Counted from the first letter of the stretch, positions 1 through 6,861 are shown. The stretch: DNA of 8,445 bases from Rickettsia typhi (GCA_945883665.1 CAMCXV010000043.1:1-8445); one strand, 5' to 3'. A program made the numbers and translations. Notes: a model not told the origin generated them from the sequence alone.

Positions 1-118
1 CTGACGCGAATATAGCCGATTGTTCTCATTTTTGACATTTATAGTAATAACCTGAAAATACTATTATTTTTATAAATATAATATAGGATTACGCAACCCT
101 TATTGCTATGAATAGTTT

Positions 119-150
119 AAAAAAATAACGGCCGTTTTTACTATAAAAAT
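119..150 (-). terminator. possible terminator downstream of the Y-family polymerase gene
   Basis: On the minus strand, 22-53 bases past the polymerase stop codon, there is an AT-only hairpin (TTTTTA at 135-140 against TAAAAA at 144-149). Next comes the perfect palindrome AACGGCCGTT (127-136), then seven T residues (the complement of 119-125). The position and T-run fit a Rho-independent terminator. The GC stem is very short, because CGGCCG cannot close on itself without a loop, so the call is weak. Nothing else is recognisable in 1-118, which holds no convincing gene. Confidence 0.3.
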
Positions 151-171
151 AAGGTCTATTTGTCGAAATAT

Positions 172-1425
172 TTACTTCAGTGATTTACTTTTTCCTGTTT
201 CTCTTGGAATATGGCCAAAAGCAATAATCGGCTTAATTTCATGTAGACTTGCAGGCACTCCAATTGTAATTATATTATGTCCATATTTTTTATTAACCAG
301 ATCTACCACTTTTGATAAATGCTCTTGCTTTTTTTGGTTATGAAAATCACCGAAACTTAACTGTGCGGACTTTTTTTGTAAACCGTGTAGGCTAACACTG
401 ATTTTTCTAATATTTTTTAGATTGTTTGTTTTGATAAGATTATCCCAGCTTTTAAGAACTATTTTTAGTAATTTATTATTGTCACAGGATTGTTCGGTTT
501 TTATTCGATCTTTAATTGATTTCCGAGGCATCGTCTCTAGGGTGAGTAAAATACTATTAGTATATAAAGCTTGAGATCTCAGTCTATTTGCCGCTTTTAA
601 TATTAAGGTAACTAAAATATTTCTAGCAATGTCTACCCCCCTTGATTCTGGAGCTAAAACCTGACTATGCCCTATGCTACTATTTTTTGTTTCCTCAAGA
701 GGTAAATCAGCTCCTCGGATCAAATGCCACACCTTTTCGCCCCATACATTCCCCCATGTTGTTTTTAATTTGATCGCATCTAATTTACAAAGTTCTTCTA
801 TAGACGATATACCGCTTTTTAATATTCGCTCTTGGGTCTTTGCTCCTATGCCGGGCAAGGCATTTAGTTTTAATTTGTATAGTGCTTCTGGTAGTTCATC
901 TGGCCTGATTATTACTAGTCCGTCAGGTTTTTGCATATTTGATGCTATTTTAGCCAAATATCTATTAGGAGCTATACCGATAGAGCAACTAATATAGTCG
1001 CCGACATTGGTTTGTATCGTTTTTTTAAGTATTCGAGCAATGGTCATAGCCTCTTCTGGCAAACAATACTTACCAGTTAGGCGACAAGCCCCCTCGTCTA
1101 TCGAGAATATATGATCTACTTTTAAGTACAGGTCAATTTCCTGAAATATTTTATCGTGATATTCAACATAAACTTTATGCCTTGCTTCTAAACAAATGAG
1201 TTCAGGGCATAATTTCTTAGCCTCGTATATTTTTGTACCCGTCTTAATACCGAGTAGCTTGGCCTCATAACTTGCCGCTATAGCACAAGTGCTATCTGAT
1301 AATAACGGCACTACAACCACAGGTTTATATCTTAAATCGGGATTGAGCTGCTGTTCTATGGTGACAAAATAACTATTAATGTCTATGTAAAGCCAGTTTA
1401 GTTTATTTTCTATGCAGAATGCCAT
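172..1425 (-). CDS. Y-family (DinB/ImpB-like) translesion DNA polymerase
   Basis: A 417-residue error-prone polymerase of the ImpB/MucB/SamB superfamily, which copies past damaged bases in the cytoplasm. Residues 11-24 carry the first catalytic block (D15 in the YIDINSYF motif, F20 at the expected steric-gate position). S108-I-D110-E111 supplies the other two metal-binding acids. Residues 148-170 (SIGIAPNRYLAKIAS, then KPDG) are the conserved palm helix. Residues 190-206 (LPGIG) form the helix-hairpin-helix, and 245-390 the little-finger domain. The length is normal. The motif is IDINSYF rather than the DMDAFF of E. coli DinB, and IDEGACRL replaces IDEAYLDVT. From memory this matches an alphaproteobacterial subgroup with LDLNSYF/IDEMACRL motifs, so I withhold the name dinB. 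The ATG at 1425 has no obvious ribosome site and I saw no LexA-type box in the divergent spacer toward tag. The family call is sure; the subgroup is less so. Confidence 0.93.
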   Translation of the reverse strand: MAFCIENKLNWLYIDINSYFVTIEQQLNPDLRYKPVVVVPLLSDSTCAIAASYEAKLLGIKTGTKIYEAKKLCPELICLEARHKVYVEYHDKIFQEIDLYLKVDHIFSIDEGACRLTGKYCLPEEAMTIARILKKTIQTNVGDYISCSIGIAPNRYLAKIASNMQKPDGLVIIRPDELPEALYKLKLNALPGIGAKTQERILKSGISSIEELCKLDAIKLKTTWGNVWGEKVWHLIRGADLPLEETKNSSIGHSQVLAPESRGVDIARNILVTLILKAANRLRSQALYTNSILLTLETMPRKSIKDRIKTEQSCDNNKLLKIVLKSWDNLIKTNNLKNIRKISVSLHGLQKKSAQLSFGDFHNQKKQEHLSKVVDLVNKKYGHNIITIGVPASLHEIKPIIAFGHIPRETGKSKSLK

Positions 1426-1455
1426 TTGGTTATTAAAACTTTGAATTTTCTTTCC

Positions 1456-1483
1456 TTGTCATGGAATGTACGCTAATTATAAT
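1456..1483 (+). promoter_or_regulatory. sigma70-type promoter for tag
   Basis: TTGTCA (1456-1461, five of six to consensus) and TATAAT (1478-1483, six of six) are separated by 16 bases and point toward tag. Transcription should start near 1490. The in-frame ATG at 1461 overlaps the -35 box and therefore cannot be in the transcript, which sets the tag start at 1521 with a leader of about 30 bases. Confidence 0.7.
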
Positions 1484-1520
1484 AGACGTTATTGTAAAAT
1501 TTAGATTTATTATTAATAAG

Positions 1521-2114
1521 ATGCAATTTCAAGATAGTGTATGTAGATGCAATTGGATTAAGGACGATTCTGATTACCTAAAGTATCACGATGAAGAATG
1601 GGGTGTGCCTCAATATGATGATCAAAAGTTATTTGAGTTGCTGGTATTGGAATCGGCAGAAGCTGGGTTAAATTGGCTTATGATTCTAAAGAAGAGAGAG
1701 AATTACAGATTAGCCTATGACAATTTTGACCCTAATAAAGTTGCAGAATTTAATGAAGAAAAAGCATTAGAGCTGTTAAATCATAAAGGGATAATCAAAA
1801 GTAAGCTAAAGATAAAATCATCTATACAAAATGCCAAAAGATTTCTAGAGATACAAAAGCAATACGGTTCTTTCAGTAATTATATTTGGCAGTATGTTGA
1901 CCATAAGCCGATCCTGAATAACTGGCTTAGATCAGAAGATGTGCCGAATGAAACAGCATTGTCACTAGCTATTTGCAAAGATATGAAGAAAAGAGGTTTT
2001 ACGTTTATCGGCTCAAGAATTATATATGCATTTATGCAGGCTATCGGCATGGTTAACGATCACCCTGCATATTGTTTTAAATATCATAAAAACCAAAATG
2101 GTGTTAATGCATAA
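1521..2114 (+). CDS. tag: DNA-3-methyladenine glycosylase I
   Basis: A base-excision repair enzyme that removes 3-methyladenine from alkylated DNA. From ATG 1521 it is 197 residues; E. coli Tag has 187. The zinc site is complete and correctly spaced: C10, H23, H181 and C185, matching C4, H17, H175 and C179 in E. coli. The residues lining the base pocket are also present: Y22, E44 and W52 (E. coli Y16, E38, W46), the last two inside LESAEAGLNW. LKKRENYR (56-63) and KKRGFTFIGS (156-165) are further family signatures. The reading frame is open back to an ATG at 1461, but those 20 extra residues are hydrophobic, unlike the family, and lie over the promoter. No strong ribosome site precedes 1521. 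The gene is divergent from the translesion polymerase, so two DNA-damage genes lie side by side. It is followed after 27 bases by the metallopeptidase gene, probably in one transcript. Confidence 0.95.
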   Translation: MQFQDSVCRCNWIKDDSDYLKYHDEEWGVPQYDDQKLFELLVLESAEAGLNWLMILKKRENYRLAYDNFDPNKVAEFNEEKALELLNHKGIIKSKLKIKSSIQNAKRFLEIQKQYGSFSNYIWQYVDHKPILNNWLRSEDVPNETALSLAICKDMKKRGFTFIGSRIIYAFMQAIGMVNDHPAYCFKYHKNQNGVNA

Positions 2115-2141
2115 TTTAACCAAATCACGCGCACTGTAAAA

Positions 2142-2864
2142 ATGGATATTAAAAAGCACCATATTCCAGAGTTTATTACCCTTAACAAATTAGGTGATGC
2201 AACTATTGTCTATGTTAGACAGAGTCAAAAGGCAAAGCGAATTGCTATTAGAATACGCCATGAAAAAGTAGAATTGATAATACCCAACAATAATTTAAAA
2301 AAGGCGCAGGATTTTTTATTCGATAAAGAATCTTGGATTAGAAAAAAACTAGCAACCCACCAAAAACCAGTTATCAATAATTCAGATAGCCTAGTTATTT
2401 TTGGCTCAGAGTGCTCGCTTCAATATATTAATACCCCAGATAAAAAAGTACATTTTGATAATCAGAGCATTATTGTATATTCTCCTGCCGATCATAAAGC
2501 AAAAACGTTAAAACAATTTTTGGCTGACTTCCTGCTTTTGAAAATAAACCAAATTGTTCAAGATATAAGTAATCAGCAAAATTTGCAATTTGCAGAAATA
2601 AAAATATCAAACAACAAAGGTACATGGGGCAGTTGTAGCAGCAAAGGTAGATTATTTTTTAGTTGGCGATTAATCTTTGTGCCATTAGAAACTTTATATT
2701 ATGTTATTGTTCATGAATTGTGTCATTTAGTAGAAATGAATCACAGCAGTAGATTCTGGAATTTAGTCTCAACTCTTTGCCCTGATTATAAAATTCATAA
2801 ACAATGGTTAAAGGAAAATAGCTTCAGATTACATCATTATAGTAATAATTTAGATGGGTCATAA
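2142..2864 (+). CDS. YgjP-type (DUF45, M48-like) zinc metallopeptidase
   Basis: A 240-residue cytoplasmic protein of the YgjP/SprT-like family. The C-terminal half carries the whole signature: GTWGSCSSKGRLFFSWRL (160-177), the zinc-protease helix H191-E-L-C-H195, the third-ligand candidate H201 in EMNHS, then SRFW (203-206) and the P-x-Y segment at 214-216 followed by W222-L-K. H191, H195 and H201 should bind zinc and E192 should be the general base. The N-terminal part (1-120) is the less conserved beta-rich region usual in this family, containing RIAIRIR and a VELIIP strand. There is no signal peptide or membrane segment. The natural substrate of these proteins is not well established, so I do not give one. 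It starts 27 bases after tag and ends 14 bases before the PQ-loop gene, consistent with an operon. Length and motifs look intact. Confidence 0.92.
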   Translation: MDIKKHHIPEFITLNKLGDATIVYVRQSQKAKRIAIRIRHEKVELIIPNNNLKKAQDFLFDKESWIRKKLATHQKPVINNSDSLVIFGSECSLQYINTPDKKVHFDNQSIIVYSPADHKAKTLKQFLADFLLLKINQIVQDISNQQNLQFAEIKISNNKGTWGSCSSKGRLFFSWRLIFVPLETLYYVIVHELCHLVEMNHSSRFWNLVSTLCPDYKIHKQWLKENSFRLHHYSNNLDGS

Positions 2865-2878
2865 AAATTAATACAATT

Positions 2879-3193
2879 ATGTACAGGCTCTATCAATATA
2901 TTAAGCATAAAGCTTTTGCTTTAAATAAATCTGGTATCAAAGCATTTTATGCAAAATATATGATTATAATCGGTACGATGGGTCAGGTGATGCATTATAT
3001 CCAAGCTTGGAAAATATTTACTACAAAGTCAGCTTCTGACATCTCTTTAATCGCTTATATAATCAGCTTTTTTCTTTTGTTAAATTGGATGATATACGGT
3101 ATCAGTATCTCGTCAAAGCCTCTTATATATGCAGAAATAACGGGGCTAGTCGGAGCAATAATTGTTATAATTGGTGTTATTATTTATTCTTAG
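2879..3193 (+). CDS. SemiSWEET/PQ-loop family small membrane protein
   Basis: A 104-residue inner-membrane protein with three predicted helices at about 27-47, 55-76 and 80-103, the size and layout of a SemiSWEET half-transporter, which works as a dimer to pass small sugars. Family-like features are the KIFTTKSASDISL loop (45-57) joining helices 1 and 2, N69-W70 followed by YG (73-74) in helix 2, and the third helix entering at P81. Two departures are visible. The PQ of the first helix is G35-Q36, and the Asn usually found in helix 3 of sugar SemiSWEETs appears to be E86. The substrate may therefore differ or transport may be altered. The N-terminus is about 25 residues longer than typical; a start at M28 (2960) would give 77 residues. 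Neither start has a clear ribosome site. It lies 14 bases after the metallopeptidase gene. Family likely; transport of sugar is unproven. Confidence 0.75.
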   Translation: MYRLYQYIKHKAFALNKSGIKAFYAKYMIIIGTMGQVMHYIQAWKIFTTKSASDISLIAYIISFFLLLNWMIYGISISSKPLIYAEITGLVGAIIVIIGVIIYS

Positions 3194-3389
3194 TTATAAT
3201 TCATATAGAATGTTTATGGAAAATAATATTCCAAAAACCTGAATTCAAGCAGGCTTCTCTACCAAAAATATTGACACTAGTTTTGGAGCAGATTTTAGAG
3301 AGGAATAGTTGAAAAAATGGATTTTTGTTTTGGGACACCAAAAACATGTGTTTTTTGAGAAAATTAATTTTTTATTTGTCTTAGATGTT
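3194..3389. other. intergenic spacer with inverted repeats
   Basis: The spacer between the PQ-loop gene and fni has several matching arms: CCAAAA at 3231, 3262 and 3338, and TTTTGG at 3281 and 3328. CTTCTCT (3254-3260) can pair with AGAGAGG (3297-3303) around the inner CCAAAA/TTTTGG hairpin (3262-3267 with 3281-3286). A second hairpin is TTTTGG-gaca-CCAAAA (3328-3343). A perfect TTGACA lies at 3271-3276 but only a poor -10 (TTTAGA, 3294-3299) follows at 17 bases, so a promoter for fni here is possible but unproven. I see no protein-coding gene, only short stop-broken stretches. A small palindromic repeat element, of the kind scattered in Rickettsia genomes, is one explanation. Confidence 0.4.
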
Positions 3390-4415
3390 ATGGTTAGAAA
3401 TTTAGATTTAAAAAGAAAGCAGGATCATATATCTATTAATCTTAATAAAGACGTTCAGTCAAAGATAAAAAGCGGATTTGAACGTATAGAGTTTGTACAT
3501 AATGCTTTACCTAACCTTGATTACTTAGAAATAGATATAAAAACCACATTCCTTGGTAAAACATTAGAAGCGCCTCTAATTATTTCCAGCATGACAGGTG
3601 GCACTGACCATGCTAAAATAATTAATCAAAGATTAGCATCAGCTGCTCAAGAAGCGGGAATTGGTATAGCACTAGGTTCTATGAGGGTTTTGTTAGAAAA
3701 TTCTGAAATTTTACATACCTTTTCAATAAGAGACATAGCTCCTGATATTTTATTAATGGCTAACATTGGGGCAGTCCAACTTAACTATGGTACAACAGCT
3801 AAAGACTGCCAAAGACTAGTTGATCTCATAAAAGCAGACGCTTTAATCTTACACCTCAATGTTTTACAAGAATTAGTACAACCTGAAGGTAATAAAAATT
3901 GGAAAAATATACTTTTAAAAATTAAAGAAGTCGTAGAGTATCTTTCAGTCCCTGTAATTGTAAAAGAAGTGGGGTACGGTATATCACAAAAAGTAGCGCA
4001 AGAGTTAATTGATATAGGGATTGCGGTTATTGATATCGGCGGAAGTGGCGGGACTTCATGGAGTCAAGTGGAATCCTATAGAGCTAAAAATCAGATACAA
4101 AAGCGCATAGCCGAAAGCTTTATTAACTGGGGAATTCCTACTCTAGATTCTCTGCTTATGGTTAGGTCGATATCAAATGAAATACCAGTTATAGCCAGTG
4201 GCGGTATAAAGTCAGGAATAGACGGGGCTAAAGCTATTCGTATGGGAGCGAATATTTTTGCACTAGCTCAGTCTTTCTTAAAAGCGGCAAATATCTCAGA
4301 CGAAGCTATATGTAATGAAATTAAGCTAATAATAGAACAGTTGAAAATTTCTATGTGCTGTACGGGAGCGATCACGTTAAGTCATTTAAAAACTGTCGAA
4401 ATAGTCGAAAAGTAG
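3390..4415 (+). CDS. fni: isopentenyl-diphosphate delta-isomerase, type 2
   Basis: An FMN- and NADPH-dependent TIM-barrel enzyme that interconverts isopentenyl and dimethylallyl diphosphate, the two building blocks of isoprenoids such as the undecaprenyl and ubiquinone chains. From ATG 3390 it has 341 residues, the family's usual length. The motifs occur in order: RKQDHI (9-14), SSMTGG (66-71), GSMR (96-99), ANIGAVQL (124-131), the catalytic Q160 and metal-binding E161 in LQELVQPEG, VKEVGYG (191-197), DIGGSGGTSW (215-224) and ASGGIKSGID (269-278). The frame is open back to a TTG at 3309, but the added 27 residues are not family-like and run through the inverted-repeat spacer. No good ribosome site precedes 3390. 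The sequence strongly resembles Rickettsia Fni as I remember it. No mevalonate or MEP-pathway gene is nearby, fitting a parasite that takes isoprenoid precursors from its host. Confidence 0.95.
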   Translation: MVRNLDLKRKQDHISINLNKDVQSKIKSGFERIEFVHNALPNLDYLEIDIKTTFLGKTLEAPLIISSMTGGTDHAKIINQRLASAAQEAGIGIALGSMRVLLENSEILHTFSIRDIAPDILLMANIGAVQLNYGTTAKDCQRLVDLIKADALILHLNVLQELVQPEGNKNWKNILLKIKEVVEYLSVPVIVKEVGYGISQKVAQELIDIGIAVIDIGGSGGTSWSQVESYRAKNQIQKRIAESFINWGIPTLDSLLMVRSISNEIPVIASGGIKSGIDGAKAIRMGANIFALAQSFLKAANISDEAICNEIKLIIEQLKISMCCTGAITLSHLKTVEIVEK

Positions 4416-4541
4416 ACACACCTTCTATATATATGCCAATTTGCGTTTAGTACACAAGTTTTTTGATTACTTTTTGGCTGTCTCCAAATTTATAAGTTAA
4501 CAGACAAGCTACTTGACCCAAAGTCACGAGGTTTAACTCTC

Positions 4542-4570
4542 TTGATTAATATTTATTAGTATTATATAAT
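4542..4570 (+). promoter_or_regulatory. sigma70-type promoter of the unknown two-gene unit
   Basis: TTGATT (4542-4547) and a perfect TATAAT (4565-4570) are 17 bases apart, the ideal spacing. Transcription should begin near 4577. An ATG at 4569 lies inside the -10 box and so is not the start of the downstream gene. The rest of the 189-base spacer after fni (4416-4604) shows no gene and no clear terminator. Confidence 0.7.
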
Positions 4571-4594
4571 GGCTTTAGTGGTAACTAAAAAATA

Positions 4595-4600
4595 TGAGGT
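4595..4600 (+). promoter_or_regulatory. ribosome binding site deciding the start at 4605
   Basis: TGAGGT at 4595-4600, with its GAGG core at 4596-4599, stands five bases before the ATG at 4605. Together with the promoter at 4542-4570 it favours 4605 over the upstream in-frame ATG at 4569. Confidence 0.65.
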
Positions 4601-4604
4601 TAAT

Positions 4605-4886
4605 ATGAAAGCTAAAAAATCAAAGGTAGATATTAAAACGTTAGCTCAAAATTTAGAGCAAGATGCAAGAAATGGAAATATTGAACACGCCCTAGATTTA
4701 CTCAATCAAAACAAGGTATTGATTAAAAATTTACACGGCGATCAATCTAAAATTATTGAATATTTTTATTTGCCATATTCTGTAGCGTACGAAGAAAGTA
4801 AGTTTGAGTTTTGTTCACAATATCAAAAAACGTTAAATGACTTAAGCGGATTAGATAGTGCGCTTTTTAATACTGAAGATTATTAA
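4605..4886 (+). CDS. unknown 93-residue helical protein, first gene of a two-gene unit
   Basis: I do not recognise a family. From ATG 4605 the product has 93 residues, no signal peptide and no membrane segment. The first 11 residues are basic (five Lys). The rest is mildly acidic and reads as amphipathic helices: about 11-34 (LAQNLEQDARNGNIEHALDLL), then about 46-70 with the aromatic EYFYLPYSVAY. The DARNGNIEHALDLL stretch resembles one helix pair of a TPR- or ankyrin-like solenoid, but there is only one copy. It has the best promoter and ribosome site of its neighbourhood. The 613-residue gene begins 26 bases after its stop, so the two are probably co-transcribed. A small, slightly acidic protein before a large one could be a chaperone, antitoxin/immunity protein or partner; nothing in the sequence chooses among these. 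Confidence 0.75.
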   Translation: MKAKKSKVDIKTLAQNLEQDARNGNIEHALDLLNQNKVLIKNLHGDQSKIIEYFYLPYSVAYEESKFEFCSQYQKTLNDLSGLDSALFNTEDY

Positions 4887-4912
4887 TGTAAGTAAGGCAC
4901 TAGCAGGTTTTT

Positions 4913-6754
4913 ATGGCTAAATGGCATGAATTATACGATTATTCAAGTGATGATGGTAGTAATATGCCAGAAGGTTACCATTTAAATGATAAAATAAAAA
5001 AAGAGTTCGTAGCAATACAGCAGAAAATCTTTGATGCCCAAACTAAAATACATAATTATAAAACAAAGAAGAAATTAGCAAAAAAGCAACTAGAAGATAA
5101 AGAAAATATTGAACAAGAGTTACAAAGCTTACAAGATATAAATAATAACAACAATAATTTGACTAATGTTAATAAGTTTTTACATTTTGTCGGTAGTATA
5201 GTTTATCATTCTCAAGATTCTGAGTATTTTGTTGAAAAGAAAAATATAATAAAGTTTATACAAAAGAAACCTTCTATAAAAAAGACTGTCTTTAGAGAAG
5301 ATGGCGATAGTCATGTACTGGCATTAAAAAATCAACCTTCATGCGAAGTTTCGTCAGCGAAAGAGTTGATATTACATAGAAGATTAGTAGATAAGTCATT
5401 TAAATTAGAATTAAAAAATTTTAAGGAAGCAGAGCAGATAACTCCATATACTTTGAGTAATCAAGTCCATTTTTCAAAATTTCTTCCAACACGTATAGAA
5501 AACAATACTATAGGCGTATCCACAAAACCTGAACCTGGTAATAAAAAACAGCTATATAGAAAGTCTTATATTGCAGATTTAGCTTCTTATGATTCAGATA
5601 AAGATGATTATCAGAAAACCTTAAAATATAGGTGGAAGGATATAAATTTTGTAAAAATGAATAGTTTTTTAAAAAAAGTATTTAACGGTAAAGATGTTAG
5701 TCTAAAAGACCCCAATGTTGAGACGGCAACGGAAATAATTAGCTTATTGTTTGTTACTGAAACTAGCAGAAATTCTACAACTTTTTTTACCGCTCCTATA
5801 TTTCTTGAGTTATTAGCGGCTGATGAAATAAATCTAACTACTATGCGCTTTGATGATAATTTTCCGATGGCTATGAAAGAAGCAGTTGCAGCTAGTAGGC
5901 ATTTAGATTTTTTGCACTTCGATAAAATAAAAGACATTTATGACTATATGAAAGGAGGAGCAGAACAAGGTAAAAAATTACTTTTAAAAGAAAATGAGTT
6001 GTTTTTTAAATGGTTAAAGTTAAAAGGAATAGATAGTACTCCAAAACAATGGGGTGCCGAAATTCAAAAGCTCATTTTGGATTGGTATGGTATTGCAGTA
6101 AAACTAAAAGCTGCTGGGTACAAGAAAGAAGGATTTGAGGAAGACGATGATGAAGATATTTCACCTCATAAAAATGATCAAGGTTTTCAAAAACAAGAAA
6201 AATTAGTACAAAATTTAATACAAACATGCATCGAGTATGATAAATATCATTTATCTGATTTTGCAAACTCCTGCGATCTAAGTGAAAGGAAAGGTATTTT
6301 AGAGACTCTAAAATACTGGTATATAGAGCCGATAGTTAAAATATTAATTAATAGCAAAGAGGAGTTGAGTGAATATTCAGCACTTCACATTTTGAGGCTT
6401 ATTCTACAAGACATAGAATGTACTCAGTATGGAAATACTATTTTTTATGGTTCAAGTGCCTCAAAAGATTTTCTTGAAATAAATAAAATTTTCTATGAAA
6501 CCACATTAACTTTTAAAGAGATAAAGAAGATTTTTTTAACAGTGGACTACATAATAAAAGAATATTTATCCCATATTGAACATCAAGAAACAGAATTTTT
6601 TGGGTTATCGCAAGAAAGTACACAAATGACTTATAACGATTTTTCTTATAATCAAGACAACTATACTAATTCTATAAAATATACCCAAGCTCATAATTCC
6701 GATTATGAAAAGCAATTAGGTGGAGACTTAATTTTTGCAAACTTAGATGAATAA
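4913..6754 (+). CDS. unknown 613-residue soluble protein with N-terminal coiled coil
   Basis: I cannot assign this to a named family. There is no signal peptide or membrane helix. Regions seen: a coiled-coil-like charged segment (26-75) ending in an Asn run (77-82); a basic, mixed segment (105-250); a more conserved-looking core (265-335) containing ETATEIISLLFVTETSR, TAPIFLELL and FPMAMKEAVAASRHLDF; helices and an acidic patch EEDDDED (409-415); a helical part (425-555); and a polar Asn/Tyr/Gln-rich tail (565-613). The core recalls a segment I have seen in uncharacterised proteins of amoeba- or host-associated bacteria (Legionella, Rickettsiales), but this is memory, not a search. No catalytic motif stands out. 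Its G+C (17-33% in four sampled lines) is below that of neighbouring genes. It lies 26 bases after the 93-residue gene and has only a weak GCAGG ribosome site. The frame is long and uninterrupted, so the gene is real. A secreted effector or accessory toxin is conceivable but unproven. Confidence 0.85.
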   Translation: MAKWHELYDYSSDDGSNMPEGYHLNDKIKKEFVAIQQKIFDAQTKIHNYKTKKKLAKKQLEDKENIEQELQSLQDINNNNNNLTNVNKFLHFVGSIVYHSQDSEYFVEKKNIIKFIQKKPSIKKTVFREDGDSHVLALKNQPSCEVSSAKELILHRRLVDKSFKLELKNFKEAEQITPYTLSNQVHFSKFLPTRIENNTIGVSTKPEPGNKKQLYRKSYIADLASYDSDKDDYQKTLKYRWKDINFVKMNSFLKKVFNGKDVSLKDPNVETATEIISLLFVTETSRNSTTFFTAPIFLELLAADEINLTTMRFDDNFPMAMKEAVAASRHLDFLHFDKIKDIYDYMKGGAEQGKKLLLKENELFFKWLKLKGIDSTPKQWGAEIQKLILDWYGIAVKLKAAGYKKEGFEEDDDEDISPHKNDQGFQKQEKLVQNLIQTCIEYDKYHLSDFANSCDLSERKGILETLKYWYIEPIVKILINSKEELSEYSALHILRLILQDIECTQYGNTIFYGSSASKDFLEINKIFYETTLTFKEIKKIFLTVDYIIKEYLSHIEHQETEFFGLSQESTQMTYNDFSYNQDNYTNSIKYTQAHNSDYEKQLGGDLIFANLDE

Positions 6755-6783
6755 ATTTAGCGCATTAGACTCAAGAAAATAGC

Positions 6784-6861
6784 ATGAATAATCTATTAAG
6801 GAATGACGTGTATTATCAATCTCCATCTTTACTAGAATTTCAAAGTAAGGAGGCTTCTTGA
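6784..6861 (+). CDS. possible 25-residue reading frame overlapping the WYL gene
   Basis: ATG at 6784 opens 25 codons (beginning MNNLLRNDVYYQ, ending EFQSKEAS) whose TGA (6859-6861) overlaps the next gene's ATG by one base (TGATG). Such overlaps allow translational coupling. It could be a leader peptide, the tail of a lost gene (the frame upstream closes at 6766-6768) or chance. It has no clear ribosome site of its own, and nothing in the peptide is recognisable. Confidence 0.25.
   Translation: MNNLLRNDVYYQSPSLLEFQSKEAS
6846..6853 (+). promoter_or_regulatory. strong ribosome binding site for the WYL gene
   Basis: TAAGGAGG at 6846-6853 is a near-perfect Shine-Dalgarno sequence seven bases before the ATG at 6861. 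It is the strongest in the window and fixes 6861 rather than the adjacent TTG at 6858 as the start. Confidence 0.8.

Noticed and set aside
52..64. 13-base direct repeat CTGAAAATACTAT, also at 7239-7251, possibly flanking an inserted segment
   Set aside because: About one shared 13-mer is expected by chance in an AT-rich window of this size, and flanking bases do not match further than a loose GACAT upstream.
32..64. Promoter from TTGACA at 32-37
   Set aside because: The nearest -10-like hexamer (TACTAT, 59-64) is 21 bases away, and it would only drive transcription antisense into the polymerase gene.
674..997. 107-codon plus-strand frame inside the polymerase gene
   Set aside because: It lies antisense to strongly conserved polymerase codons and its product resembles no protein.
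3085..3312. 75-codon frame overlapping the end of the PQ-loop gene
   Set aside because: The first half is an out-of-frame shadow of the membrane protein; the rest runs through the inverted-repeat spacer without recognisable features or a ribosome site.
3309..3389. N-terminal extension of Fni from TTG 3309
   Set aside because: The 27 extra residues are not part of the enzyme family and are encoded by the repeat-rich spacer; ATG 3390 gives the normal length and numbering.
5611..5937. 108-codon minus-strand frame inside the 613-codon gene
   Set aside because: Antisense shadow of a long uninterrupted gene, with no start signals.
6072..6266. 64-codon minus-strand frame inside the 613-codon gene
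   Set aside because: Antisense shadow; no start signals or recognisable motif.
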